Assembly (NCBI GenBank): GCA_023407175.1
Contig: JAEYMU010000031.1
Span: forward strand, 121,843 to 185,842
Length of the DNA: 64,000 nt
Direction: 5' to 3'
DNA from: Bacillota bacterium
GTDB lineage: Bacteria > Bacillota_A > Clostridia > Lachnospirales > Lachnospiraceae
Shown here: piece by piece, positions 54,256 to 63,932 of the stretch
Position numbering within the stretch: the first letter of the stretch is position 1
Layout of the letters: each line of letters begins with the position of its first letter
Translations under genes and position numbers: made by a program
Notes under the pieces: generated by a model
Told to the model about the DNA's origin: nothing
What the model saw: only the letters and a program-made list of their open reading frames with translations
Databases searched by the model: none

Positions 54256-55023
54256 CTACCAGCCCATCTCCATCAGCCAGTTATTCAGTGCCCGTTCCCG
54301 CTCCTTAAGCACATCCTGCCCGCTGTATCTGTCTAAATGATACTCTCCTTTAATATTACCGTCAACAATATATATGACTCTGCTGCACTGGGCCGCCACC
54401 TTTACGTCATGGGTCACCAGGAGCTGTGTAGTGCCTTCTTCATTGATTTTACGCAGCTGAAACATAACCTCGTCGGAGGCGGTCCGGTTCAGGGCTCCGG
54501 TCGGTTCATCCGCAAACAGCATCCTTGGCCTGTTAATCAGGCTTCTGCAAATACAGGCGCGCTGTAGCTGTCCCCCCGACACCTCGGTGATATCATTGTC
54601 GGCGGTTTCGATAATGCCAAGCTTTCGCATCAATTCCTGGGCCCTCTTCACCGTTTCCTTTCTGTTTTCGTTATGCTTCTTTGACTGGCAGGCCGGTAAT
54701 ATGATATTATCCAGCACCGTAAGATTCTTCAGCATATACATCTGCTGGAAGATAAAGCCCATTTCATTCAGTCTTAGGTCAGTCAGCTTTCCGGCACTCA
54801 TACCTTCCAGCTCATTTCCAAGGAATTTCACATTACCCGCCGTCATTTTATCCATTCCGGAGACAGAATATAACAGGGTTGATTTTCCTGACCCGGAAGG
54901 GCCCATAACAGCAACCATCTCTCCCTGGGTAATATCAAAATTAACATTTCTAAGTACATTGTTCTGACGCTTATTTACAATATAGGTCTTGCATAAGTCC
55001 TTTACTTCAAGAACCTTTTCCAT
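54256..55023 (-). CDS. ABC transporter ATPase, BceA-like
   Basis: 255 residues. Walker A GPSGSGKST, Q-loop FIFQQMYML, signature VSGGQLQRACICR, Walker [12 protein letters not shown] and H-loop LLVTHD. It is a stand-alone ATPase of the MacB/Bce/LolD group, paired with the FtsX-type permease encoded 53 bases upstream. ATG 55023 is preferred to GTG 55035, whose sequence forms the ribosome site. Function: ATP supply for peptide-antibiotic detoxification; assigned from family and context. Confidence 0.9.
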   Translation of the reverse strand: MEKVLEVKDLCKTYIVNKRQNNVLRNVNFDITQGEMVAVMGPSGSGKSTLLYSVSGMDKMTAGNVKFLGNELEGMSAGKLTDLRLNEMGFIFQQMYMLKNLTVLDNIILPACQSKKHNENRKETVKRAQELMRKLGIIETADNDITEVSGGQLQRACICRSLINRPRMLFADEPTGALNRTASDEVMFQLRKINEEGTTQLLVTHDVKVAAQCSRVIYIVDGNIKGEYHLDRYSGQDVLKERERALNNWLMEMGW

Positions 55024-55076
55024 ATGCTTCCTCACCTTCCGCCGTAAACGGCATCCATATAATCTATAGCAAACAG

Positions 55077-57446
55077 CTACTCAATATTATTTACCTCATG
55101 GGGCGTAATCCCCTTTGCCTGTACAGCAGTCAGAATACTGGCCGCCATGGTTACCGCAAATATCAGCAGAGGATACATCAAATATACCTCCAGGGGCTTG
55201 ATGACAAAATCAATATGGCTGGCTCCCATCATCAGAAAACCCTTAGCGGTTGTCAGCTGCGCTATCGGATTTGAAAGCAGTGTCCCAAGCACCGTGGATA
55301 TGATGAGTATGATTCCGATTCTTGCCGCCTGCCATCTGACAATTGCTCCATTGCCAAAGCCGATGCTTTTGAGCATTCCGATTTCCCCCCTTTCCTTGGT
55401 TAGAAAGGTCTTTTCCATAAGCACTGCTACCATCAGGTTAATTAAAAGAATTACTATAATGATTACTCCCTTTATGCTCTCAAGCTGTTCGGCAATATTA
55501 CCCATCATTTTAACCAGATACTCCGCTGAATTGTAGACCTTATATTGGGGGAACAATTCCTTTATCCTTTCCATGCGACCGCGGACTTCACTCTTTGCCG
55601 GGTGGTCGCTGTAGCTGATTTGGATGCCGGAGGTTCCGATAAGCGACGAATAGTCCAAAACTGCTTTTCCCGAAAAACGAATGCCCTCACCCAGATTATT
55701 CATGGATTGAAAAAAAGCTGTAACGATGAACTCCTCCTCACTGTCTCCTGTCTTAATCGTTACCGTATCACCGATACCTGCTTCAATTTTATCCGCAATC
55801 TGGCGGGTCAATGCCACTTCATTGGAATACCTGGGCGGCTGTCCCTCGGTATAAGTATACTGATCCGCACTGATACCGGTTCCCTGCTGGCATTGGGAGG
55901 AACAGGTATTGCCCTGATATGATATTCTGAATTTAAAGGTGCCCTCACAGGATGCTGTGGCAGGGATGCCATTTTGCTTTAATTCAGCTTCTATCCCTTT
56001 TAGAAATTCCTCCATGTAGTCCTGTCCATTACTTTTAAAATCAATATAATCCTCATCATCCACCAGATACAGATCACTGACCGTCATTCCAAACCATGCC
56101 AGCAGCTTCTCACTTTTGAGGGTGTTGATGGTATTAATCGGAACAATAATCAGAATTATTCCAATGGTAAACGTGATAATTAATATACCAAATCTTCTAA
56201 TTCCGCTTAAAATATCATTAACCGCCAGGAACCATACCGCAGAAAGCTGGTGCCTGCCAAGGCAAAGCACACCTTTTCTGTAAAACCGTTCCCCATTGGA
56301 GCCGTTACGGATTGCGTCAATGGGAGTATACCGGTTCACCCGGTGCGTACAAAAATAGCAGAACAAAATTACGATAGCCACAATCAATGCGCAGCAGGCG
56401 AGATTAATGAATAAGCCTTTTGTCCCGTTGGAAATAATAACGTTTCTTGCCACCTGTTTTAAGAACATGTTTCCAAAGGGTATACTAAGCAAAAATCCCA
56501 GGAAGGCTCCAAGAACGGAAACTGCCAGATATTTCGTAATATACAGCCTTCTTATTCTTCGGCTTTTAATTCCGATTGCCTTCATAATCCCGATTTCACG
56601 AAATTCCTGATTTAAAGTGAATACAATGGTAAAACGAAGAATAACCAGAGAAATTAAAATCAGGCAGATACTGACTGCCAGCAATACCCCGGCTATCATC
56701 ATATCCATAACATAGGTCAGTGAAACCAATTCCTTGTTGCAGGCCACGACAACCTGAAAACCCATACGGTTAAAGTTCTGCTCCAGAGTCTTAACATCGG
56801 AAGATTTAACCGAATAAATACTGACCGCTTTATCCGCAGCTCCTGATTTCAATTTCTCATAATCCCTGTCACTTATGATTAGTCTTGACGCTCCCATCAC
56901 AGTTGATCCAAAAAAAGCGTCCTTACAAATTCCCTTGATTGTGAACTCAATACTGATATCTCCATTGATAAGCGTAAGCTTATCTCCGATCTTCAGCTTA
57001 TTTTCCTCCAGCAGCTTATTCGGCAGATAGATCTCACCGTCATTCATCTTTGTGATTTCCCTGTTACTACTGTCAAAAAACTTCTGCTGTGCTATGTGAT
57101 AGCTGCTGACCAGTGCCGTATTTGATACGTTTAGACTTTTATTGTCCGCCAGTCTGATGTTATTCTCTGTCAGGTATACACTCTCATCCTGGCTCCAGCT
57201 CTCCACATTGTCATTTTTATTTAAAAAGTCCGTAATTGCCTGATCATTCTTTTCTTCCTTAATTGAAAGAATCAGGTAATCACCTAAGCCGGCCTTCTTG
57301 AAATAACTTTCCATTGCCGTTGTTATGACGACAAGGTTATTTGTACTGCTTGAAATAAAGGTTGCCGCCAAAATAATAAAAATCAGCAGAATAATATTCA
57401 TTGTCTTCTTTCTCTTTAAATCCCTGGCTAGAATTCGAAAATACAT
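55077..57446 (-). CDS. FtsX-type ABC permease, peptide-resistance family
   Basis: 789 residues. One N-terminal helix (~16-38), an extracellular domain (~40-265), a block of three to four helices, a second helix and extracellular domain (~480-660), then three C-terminal FtsX helices ending ILTAVQAKGITPHEVNNIE. Two FtsX blocks give the eight-to-ten helix layout of this group, with two similar-sized exterior domains rather than the single one of BceB. ATG 57446 follows AAAAGGAG at 7 bases; a longer in-frame reading to 57581 would run through a duplicated non-coding segment and is rejected. First gene of the four-gene unit. Confidence 0.85.
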   Translation of the reverse strand: MYFRILARDLKRKKTMNIILLIFIILAATFISSSTNNLVVITTAMESYFKKAGLGDYLILSIKEEKNDQAITDFLNKNDNVESWSQDESVYLTENNIRLADNKSLNVSNTALVSSYHIAQQKFFDSSNREITKMNDGEIYLPNKLLEENKLKIGDKLTLINGDISIEFTIKGICKDAFFGSTVMGASRLIISDRDYEKLKSGAADKAVSIYSVKSSDVKTLEQNFNRMGFQVVVACNKELVSLTYVMDMMIAGVLLAVSICLILISLVILRFTIVFTLNQEFREIGIMKAIGIKSRRIRRLYITKYLAVSVLGAFLGFLLSIPFGNMFLKQVARNVIISNGTKGLFINLACCALIVAIVILFCYFCTHRVNRYTPIDAIRNGSNGERFYRKGVLCLGRHQLSAVWFLAVNDILSGIRRFGILIITFTIGIILIIVPINTINTLKSEKLLAWFGMTVSDLYLVDDEDYIDFKSNGQDYMEEFLKGIEAELKQNGIPATASCEGTFKFRISYQGNTCSSQCQQGTGISADQYTYTEGQPPRYSNEVALTRQIADKIEAGIGDTVTIKTGDSEEEFIVTAFFQSMNNLGEGIRFSGKAVLDYSSLIGTSGIQISYSDHPAKSEVRGRMERIKELFPQYKVYNSAEYLVKMMGNIAEQLESIKGVIIIVILLINLMVAVLMEKTFLTKERGEIGMLKSIGFGNGAIVRWQAARIGIILIISTVLGTLLSNPIAQLTTAKGFLMMGASHIDFVIKPLEVYLMYPLLIFAVTMAASILTAVQAKGITPHEVNNIE

Positions 57447-57452
57447 CTCAAG

Positions 57453-57530
57453 GCTCCTTTTCATTACTTTTATTGTTATCAGGTACCCGGCAAAGGAGCC
57501 TCGCTCCTTTTCATTACTTTTATTGTTATC
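57453..57530 (-). promoter_or_regulatory. Duplicated ribosome-site segment with SD-sequestering hairpin
   Basis: A 28-bp segment containing AAAAGGAGC occurs twice, offset 50 bp (57453-57480 and 57503-57530). The upstream copy is followed by its inverse GCTCCTTT, giving a hairpin AAAGGAGC-GAG-GCTCCTTT (57492-57510). The same anti-SD could instead pair with the functional site next to the start codon. Confidence 0.6.
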
Positions 57531-57730
57531 CTGATGATTTGATTGTAGCTGATCAATTATTAAATAATCCTTAAACGGCAATTGAAAATTTCAGTATTTT
57601 ATTTTAAGGCATAGATTTATTTTTGGCTAATATAATATAGTAATACCCTTTGATACTTCGGCGATTTCCTGCGCTGCGCCGGTGTGATTACCATAACAGA
57701 GAATATGCTTTTTGCAGAATGGAGATTGTA

Positions 57731-58690
57731 ATGAAAAAAATCCTTATTAAGACCCTGGTTGTCTGTATTCTTGTTCTCCTGCTTCCCTTTGTCCTGACGC
57801 TGCTATTTGCAAAGGGCAGTGACACGGCTTCCCTGGAGGCAATGGATTTTACCATATATTATGAAGCCAACGGCTCAAAGTCCGAGCTTTCCCTGGATGA
57901 TTACCTCCTTGGTGTAATTGCCGCCTATATGCCGGCAGGCTATGAGATGGAGGCACTTAAGGCTCAGGCCGTGATTGCACGAACCTATGCCTTATATAAT
58001 GCGGCATTGCTGCAAAAGGATGCCCCGGACAAAACCAGCTTTACCACCTCTGAGCTGGGACTTTCCTATATCGGTCTAAGCTCGCTTGAGCAGTATTGGG
58101 GTTCGGAGGACTATAGCTCCTATTTTACCAAGCTGGAAAATGCCGTATATGCAACGAGGGATAAGGTCCTTGTTTATAGCGGTAATTTAATTCTTCCTGT
58201 TTTTTTCAGCTCCTGTGCAGGCTTTACCAGGAATTCCTCAGAGGCCTGGGGTGTGAACATTCCCTATCTGATCAGCGTTCCAAGCAAACAGGATGTAACC
58301 TCAACCGATTACCTTCGAATTGAAGAGTATGAGGTGGACGATCTTATCTCCACCTTGAAAAACTATTACTCTGATCTAGAGCTGTCTTCCGAGGATTTCT
58401 TTGATGAGGTCAAGATATCCTCAAGAGACCATACCGATTATGTATTAAAAATAGACCTTGGCAGTAAAACCGTCTCCGGTGAGGAGTTTGCCAAGGTCTT
58501 AGGTCTTCCGTCCAATCATTTTTATATTGAGGAGTACGAGGGTAAAGCCCGCATCATCTGCAACGGTGTCGGCCACGGAATCGGCTTAAGCCAGTACGGG
58601 GCAAACGCCATGGCCGAGGAAGGCCAGGATTATGATGATATTCTTACATATTACTATACTGGTGTTTCGGTCGCCGATCTGTCTGAATAA
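57731..58690 (+). CDS. spoIID: SpoIID-like sporulation peptidoglycan hydrolase
   Basis: 319 residues. N-terminal membrane anchor (LVVCILVLLLPFVLTLLFA), then the SpoIID/LytB domain: LGVIAAYMPAGYEMEALKAQ with the probable catalytic Glu, ARTYALYN, FFSSCAGFTRNSSEAWG and the C-terminal GHGIGLSQYGANAMAEEG. SpoIID is a lytic transglycosylase that drives engulfment with SpoIIM/SpoIIP. ATG 57731 follows GGAG; the longer reading from 57650 lacks a site. Its 3' end overlaps the convergent transglutaminase gene by 47 bases. It signals a spore former. Confidence 0.92.
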   Translation: MKKILIKTLVVCILVLLLPFVLTLLFAKGSDTASLEAMDFTIYYEANGSKSELSLDDYLLGVIAAYMPAGYEMEALKAQAVIARTYALYNAALLQKDAPDKTSFTTSELGLSYIGLSSLEQYWGSEDYSSYFTKLENAVYATRDKVLVYSGNLILPVFFSSCAGFTRNSSEAWGVNIPYLISVPSKQDVTSTDYLRIEEYEVDDLISTLKNYYSDLELSSEDFFDEVKISSRDHTDYVLKIDLGSKTVSGEEFAKVLGLPSNHFYIEEYEGKARIICNGVGHGIGLSQYGANAMAEEGQDYDDILTYYYTGVSVADLSE

Positions 58691-61079
58691 GAAAGATATA
58701 TTCCTCCAGCCACTGACGAAACCGGCTTATCTCTTCCCCTCGTTTCGTCAATAGACCCAGGTGAAAGGTGTGTACCTGCATCAGCTGTTTCTCGGTAACC
58801 TCCTTCTCTGCATAGCGGTAACGCATAAAGATATCGGCCACCTCCCGAAAGGTAATATTGTCATACCGAAAATGCTCCTTTACCCGTCCAGAAAGCATCA
58901 GTATCGTTTCCTGCTGCCCCAGGGTAAAGCCCTCCTTCATTAAAAGCTCCAGTATTCTAAGGAACAGCAGATACATACGGTTACTGTTGTCTGATTTTTC
59001 ATAGGATTTGCGGTAGCGGTATCTTAGAATATAATAATATATAACAATGACTGACATAAGACCCGCTGCTACCGCAAAGAAAATGGCAATGGCGTTTACA
59101 AAGCCAAAGGAAGCCTTTTTTTCTTCGGGACCGGCGGAGTCGATATTCCCGGCTTCATATATCTGTTGCTGGTTTCCATATTCCTTGGAAGGGTCGTAGG
59201 CCTGGGGAGCAGAATCTGATGTATTATTGGTCTCAGGCCAGGCTATATATCTTGAATTATAATAAGCGGCCGTCGCTTCAAAAGGAATCCAGCCAACACC
59301 TTCAATATAGGCTTCTGCCCAGGCATGCGCCTGGCTGTTTTTTACCTCGCAAATATCATCCTTTAACTTATCACTTCCTTTTACCACAAAGCCCTCTACA
59401 TATCTGGTGGGTACTCCGATGCACCGGCCAAGAACCGCCATTGCGGTGGCAAAGGAGGTACAATAGCCCGCCTTGCTCTCAAACAGAAAATAATCTGTGA
59501 AATCCCGATTCTCCGGGGTCTTTCCCGGCTTTAAGGTATAGGTATATCGCAGCAGATACGCCTCAATTGCCTTAAGCTTATCATAGGTGGTATCATAATC
59601 AGCGGTTATGTCAAGGGCAAGCTTTTTGACCCTGTCCGGTAATTCCTCCGGCAGCGCCGTGTTCGCACGCTTAATTATCTCTGCCCGTTTTTGCAGTACC
59701 TCATAGCTATCCTCTTTATTCAAGGGTATCTCTACTTTATCCCAGTAGAAGGTATTCTTCTGCAGCCAGTTTGCTGTCGTAAGATTAATCACCGGCGTGC
59801 TTCCATAGGAAAAGGAATCGGCCTGTCTTAGCATCTCCTGAAAAGCTTCTCCCTTAAGATTCATTTCATAATAGATACTCTGATAGGAGGTCCCTCTTCC
59901 CCGGGCCTTCTTAAAGGTAATCTGCGCCGGTTCCGCGGCCAGCTTCCGGTAGGAGGAGGTTATATTAAAATCACTGATCTTAAGGGGATAAAAGAAGGTT
60001 TTTGTTTTGATATTATAAAAGGATACCTTGATGTTTCTTTTTTTTACAAAACTATTATCCTCCAACACCTTCTGCGACTGTCTGGACATACAGAAAAACA
60101 GCTCCATATAATCCAGCAGGTAGTCCGTTTCTCCCGGCAAATAATCCTGACGGCTTTTCTCCCAGCTGTAGCCGGTATAAATATCACTGACGGAACCGGT
60201 CAGATATACCGTATCATCCGAGTTAAGCCCCGTCAGCTTCATAGCAACCCGTTCATCCAGTGTCAGCTCTCCGTTATCCAGACTTCCCCCCTCCTCCGAA
60301 TAGCCTGACAGGGATACAAAAAATTCACTTTCTCCCTTTCCAAAATAGTAATCAAAATCCGTTTGCCATACCTCAAGCTGTTCTTTTATATTCCGATAGG
60401 TATTCTTAAGAATCGTCCATTGAATCGGCTCCAGCTTCGAGGGCAGAGCGACAGACAATACCGCCAGCAAGAGACAAACCGGTGCCAGATACAGAATTCC
60501 TTCCTTTTTATCCTGGCGGCCTTCCTTTCTGCTATAAATAAAGCCATATAGCTCTACAATAATTGTCGTAATATAGAATATACTGATGCCGACCACCACT
60601 TTACTGACAGCAGCTTTATTCACACAAAGCAATAGCAGGGCCGACAGGATAATCACAGCCAGGATCACTCTTGCTAACTGCTTTTTTGTTATGATATAAA
60701 AGAAAACCGCCCCCATAAGTGCCACGCCAAGGACCGCAAAGAAGGCAAAGGCACTAATATAAAGCTCCTTTGTACCGTTATAGCGCATACACCAGTCAAG
60801 GAATTCTCCAAGTAAACGGATCGGATTCTGCCTTTTTATCCAGAATATCAATGCTATAAGCGGAAGGATACTGCCCAACAGGATATAGCTGATGGCATTC
60901 TTTTTGTAGATATCAAAAAGATAAACGAAGCCGGCCAAAAGAAAGGAAAATACCGCACTTAGGATAATAGGTACCTTCAAGACAAAATACTGATTGACTG
61001 CCAGAGCCAGAGCCCAGGTTAAGGCCATGCTCAGCATTGCATGATAAATCCGATATAGCTGTTCCCTGTTTTTCAGCAT
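58644..61079 (-). CDS. Membrane transglutaminase-like protein (TgpA family)
   Basis: 811 residues. About seven helices in the first ~220 residues, an extracellular transglutaminase-like domain with Cys near 540 (KAGYCTSFATAMAVLGR), His in AHAWAEAYIEG and a Glu where the third residue is often Asp (WIPFEATAAYY), then one helix (~670) and a DUF4129-like cytosolic tail. It belongs to the MoxR/DUF58/transglutaminase cassette and is co-transcribed, with a 7-base overlap with the DUF58 gene. Such proteins may act as membrane-bound peptidases or cross-linkers; the natural substrate is not known. Confidence 0.88.
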   Translation of the reverse strand: MLKNREQLYRIYHAMLSMALTWALALAVNQYFVLKVPIILSAVFSFLLAGFVYLFDIYKKNAISYILLGSILPLIALIFWIKRQNPIRLLGEFLDWCMRYNGTKELYISAFAFFAVLGVALMGAVFFYIITKKQLARVILAVIILSALLLLCVNKAAVSKVVVGISIFYITTIIVELYGFIYSRKEGRQDKKEGILYLAPVCLLLAVLSVALPSKLEPIQWTILKNTYRNIKEQLEVWQTDFDYYFGKGESEFFVSLSGYSEEGGSLDNGELTLDERVAMKLTGLNSDDTVYLTGSVSDIYTGYSWEKSRQDYLPGETDYLLDYMELFFCMSRQSQKVLEDNSFVKKRNIKVSFYNIKTKTFFYPLKISDFNITSSYRKLAAEPAQITFKKARGRGTSYQSIYYEMNLKGEAFQEMLRQADSFSYGSTPVINLTTANWLQKNTFYWDKVEIPLNKEDSYEVLQKRAEIIKRANTALPEELPDRVKKLALDITADYDTTYDKLKAIEAYLLRYTYTLKPGKTPENRDFTDYFLFESKAGYCTSFATAMAVLGRCIGVPTRYVEGFVVKGSDKLKDDICEVKNSQAHAWAEAYIEGVGWIPFEATAAYYNSRYIAWPETNNTSDSAPQAYDPSKEYGNQQQIYEAGNIDSAGPEEKKASFGFVNAIAIFFAVAAGLMSVIVIYYYILRYRYRKSYEKSDNSNRMYLLFLRILELLMKEGFTLGQQETILMLSGRVKEHFRYDNITFREVADIFMRYRYAEKEVTEKQLMQVHTFHLGLLTKRGEEISRFRQWLEEYIFLIQTDRRPKHQYSNM

Positions 61080-62272
61080 GAAAAAGCCTCCTTGGAAAGA
61101 ACATTGCCTATCTCTTCCTCTGACATAATTTGATATACATTTACACCGGACAGCTTTGCTGCATCCTTGATTTTCTTTGTATTTTCTGAAATATCATCAC
61201 TGACCAGCAATATGCTTACATAATTGCCCTTCGAAACTGCCTGCAGGGAGGTCAGATAAAGCTCCTTCGTAAGGGTATGTGTCGCCACTACGCAGAATAT
61301 ACCTTCTCCGCCAATCGAAAGCTTTTCCTGCATCAGCTCATGTACCGGAACGCTTCCCTGGAAGCTTATTTTTGCGCAGGTTTTATAAAATGCCTGGAAA
61401 TCCTCCCTGGAGTTAATTACTATCTGCTGCTTTCCCTTCATATCATACAGGATTGCGGAGGATGTTCTCCTCCCTGCATAATAATTTGCGATTGCCAAAG
61501 CACTTTCTATAATCTTATCCTCAGCAATCACCACCTTAAGGTCCTCCTCTTTAATTTTCATAAGGTCCATAAAGACGGCGATTCTGGCCTTGGGAATATG
61601 CTGGTACTTTCTGCTGATCAACTCATGTAATCTTGCAGAAGCCTTCCAGTGAATCCTCTTTCGGGAATCCCCGGGATAATATTTTCTAATCTCGGTATCC
61701 AGCTCCTCCTCTGTGGCATTGCTGTAGGTGCGCGGGTTTTTGACATCCTGCTCCGGCGGTGCAATTCCAAGCCTCTCCAGCTCTACCACCCGGGGAAGCA
61801 CCAGTACCTTAAGCTTGGTTCCCACCGGATAGGTAATACGAAACAGATACAGAAAATCGGTGACCTCAATGGAATCCACCCCGACATTGTATTCACCGCG
61901 GTAATTACACCTGATTCTTGTCTGGAGGCCTTCACTCTCACTGGGCAGCAGGCTGTACTCAGTTGTCCGGTCCGCTGCTTCAATTGTGGATTTATCGCTT
62001 AAGAATTTTACCTTTACATTGCGGAAGGTAATATAGTCCTCATTTGCTATGACAAAGGAATATACCGTCCAGTCACCCTTAACCACAAGATAGCTGTCCA
62101 TGGACTGGTACAGCTTAAAGCGGAAATAAACATATATGGTATAAACGAACGATATTACAGGCACCAGCAGCGACAGGTAGAAAAGAGCATAGGAAATATT
62201 GCCTCCATAATAAGAGGCAAAAACACCGCACCCGATGATGAAAGCCAAACATATAAGACGGTTAGTTTTCAT
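61073..62272 (-). CDS. DUF58 domain protein
   Basis: 399 residues. Two N-terminal helices (~5-50), then a beta-rich middle with LKVLVLPRVVELERLG and the DUF58 hallmark RKRIHWKASARLHELISRKY, followed by a von Willebrand A-like C-terminal part. DUF58 proteins accompany MoxR ATPases and transglutaminase-like membrane proteins in a conserved cassette, as here (9 bases after moxR, 7-base overlap with the next gene). A chaperone/assembly role is inferred for the cassette. Confidence 0.9.
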   Translation of the reverse strand: MKTNRLICLAFIIGCGVFASYYGGNISYALFYLSLLVPVISFVYTIYVYFRFKLYQSMDSYLVVKGDWTVYSFVIANEDYITFRNVKVKFLSDKSTIEAADRTTEYSLLPSESEGLQTRIRCNYRGEYNVGVDSIEVTDFLYLFRITYPVGTKLKVLVLPRVVELERLGIAPPEQDVKNPRTYSNATEEELDTEIRKYYPGDSRKRIHWKASARLHELISRKYQHIPKARIAVFMDLMKIKEEDLKVVIAEDKIIESALAIANYYAGRRTSSAILYDMKGKQQIVINSREDFQAFYKTCAKISFQGSVPVHELMQEKLSIGGEGIFCVVATHTLTKELYLTSLQAVSKGNYVSILLVSDDISENTKKIKDAAKLSGVNVYQIMSEEEIGNVLSKEAFSC

Positions 62273-62281
62273 AGTGTAGTC

Positions 62282-63226
62282 CTATCTGCCGGCCAGTACC
62301 GGTATCTGAACTCTGGCTACCGCTGTTTTCAGTACCGATGCCGCCTTTGCCTGGGATAACCTGGCTTCCGAGGATAAAATGAGTCTATGGGCAATAACCG
62401 GCTGTATCAGACGCAGAATATCATCCGGAATACAATAATCTCTTCCCGATATATAAGCCAAGCCCTGCCCCGCCCGAAGCAGCGCGAGAGTAGCTCTTGG
62501 GCTGGCGCCCAGCTGGATATTGCTATCCTTCCTTGTCTCCTGAACAATCTTGGTCGTATAGCTGACCAGCTCCTGACTGATCTTGACCTGCTCTACCTCC
62601 TGCTGCATTTTAAGTACTGTGGCACCGTCAACCACCGGTTCAAGCTTTTTTCCAAGCTGATTGCTTAGGAAGCGGTCCGCCATCAGCTTCTCGTCTCCGG
62701 CCTGAGGATAGCCAATGGATATTTTCATCATAAAACGGTCCAGCTGTGCCTCAGGAAGATTATAGGTCCCCAGATAATCCACTGGATTCTGTGTTGCTAT
62801 TACCATAAAGGGCCGCTCCAGGGGATAGGTTACCCCGTCCACGGTGACCTGCTTTTCCTCCATAGCTTCCAGTAAGCTTGCCTGGGTCTTTGGTGAGGTA
62901 CGGTTGATTTCATCCGCCAGTATGATATGATTCATAATCGCACCCCTGGAAAACTCAAATTTACCGGTCTGCATATTGTAAATTGACAGGCCTGTGACAT
63001 CCCCGGGCAGCGTATCCGGTGTAAACTGTATTCTTGTAAAGCCGCAATCTATGGTCTGTGCCAGAGACTTGGCGAGTGTCGTCTTTCCAACTCCCGGAAC
63101 ATCCTCCAAGAGAAGATGCCCCCCTGCAAGCAGTGTAATCAGGGTATATTCCAAAGCCTCCCTCTTCCCCACAATGATTTGTTCCATGTTATGTATCATT
63201 TTTTGTACTTTATCCTGATTCTCCAT
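62282..63226 (-). CDS. MoxR-family AAA+ ATPase
   Basis: 314 residues. Walker A EDVPGVGKTTLAKS, Walker B IILADEINRTSPKTQASLLE, sensor 1 VIATQNPVDYLGTYNLPEAQ and arginine finger region LDRFMMKISIGYP; sensor 2 in GASPRATLALLRAGQ. First gene of the three-gene cassette. MoxR ATPases act as chaperones that remodel or activate partner complexes. AAAGGGG precedes the ATG. The upstream AT-rich gap holds its promoter, not resolved. Confidence 0.94.
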   Translation of the reverse strand: MENQDKVQKMIHNMEQIIVGKREALEYTLITLLAGGHLLLEDVPGVGKTTLAKSLAQTIDCGFTRIQFTPDTLPGDVTGLSIYNMQTGKFEFSRGAIMNHIILADEINRTSPKTQASLLEAMEEKQVTVDGVTYPLERPFMVIATQNPVDYLGTYNLPEAQLDRFMMKISIGYPQAGDEKLMADRFLSNQLGKKLEPVVDGATVLKMQQEVEQVKISQELVSYTTKIVQETRKDSNIQLGASPRATLALLRAGQGLAYISGRDYCIPDDILRLIQPVIAHRLILSSEARLSQAKAASVLKTAVARVQIPVLAGR

Positions 63227-63932
63227 AATACAACCCCTTTATCCCTATGATTTATTGCATACAGGCCCCTGAAATAATGGTAAGCCCTTACTTTATTATA
63301 CTTTATTTTTCTGATGCTGCGCAATGTGCAATACCCCTATCAATTACAATTATTTTTGTACTATTTGCAATATTTTCAGTATGTATATCTATGTTACTTG
63401 GTCAAATTGCATCTATATTAAGCCCCTGGTCCAATTTTAAAATAGAGGTTTTAGTACTCTTGATATTACAAAGATATACAGGCTTTTTAAGCTGTATATA
63501 TTAAAATTCTATAGATTATTTCGAATATTTTCGGTATTTTTCTTTAAATTAAGTAATATCATGTCAATATTTCATTTAATTTAGTCGCTTAATATTTACA
63601 AATTCTATATTATGTAATAAAATGATTTTATTATCCAGTTTAGGTCTAATTCGGAAATGTTATTATCAATGATACCATAAGCTTTCGCTTTCCGTGATAA
63701 ATGGGGTTTTTGTTATGGAGGATTATTCTCAGCTGGCTCAATTTCCCTCTACAAACCGAACAGAACAATGCTGATGAATCACCGGTATCTCTGATTTTAT
63801 TTTTGCCATAAAAAGCGTTCCCCCATCTGCTTTGCCCCAATCGATCAGGTACGATGGGTTGCATGCCGATATGAAATGAATTTATTTTATATAATTTTAC
63901 AGGAGAAAAAGGATCAAGGAGGATATTTAACA
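63227..63932. other. Long AT-rich intergenic region
   Basis: 706 bases without a supported gene. Short readings on both strands are low-complexity or lack ribosome sites. Plus strand TATAAT (63890-63895) and GCCGATAT (63865-63872, like a SigD -10 but without a matching -35) precede the gene at 63933. Confidence 0.5.

Noticed and set aside
63247..63504. 85-residue hydrophobic plus-strand reading
   Set aside because: AT-driven low complexity, no ribosome site, no family likeness.
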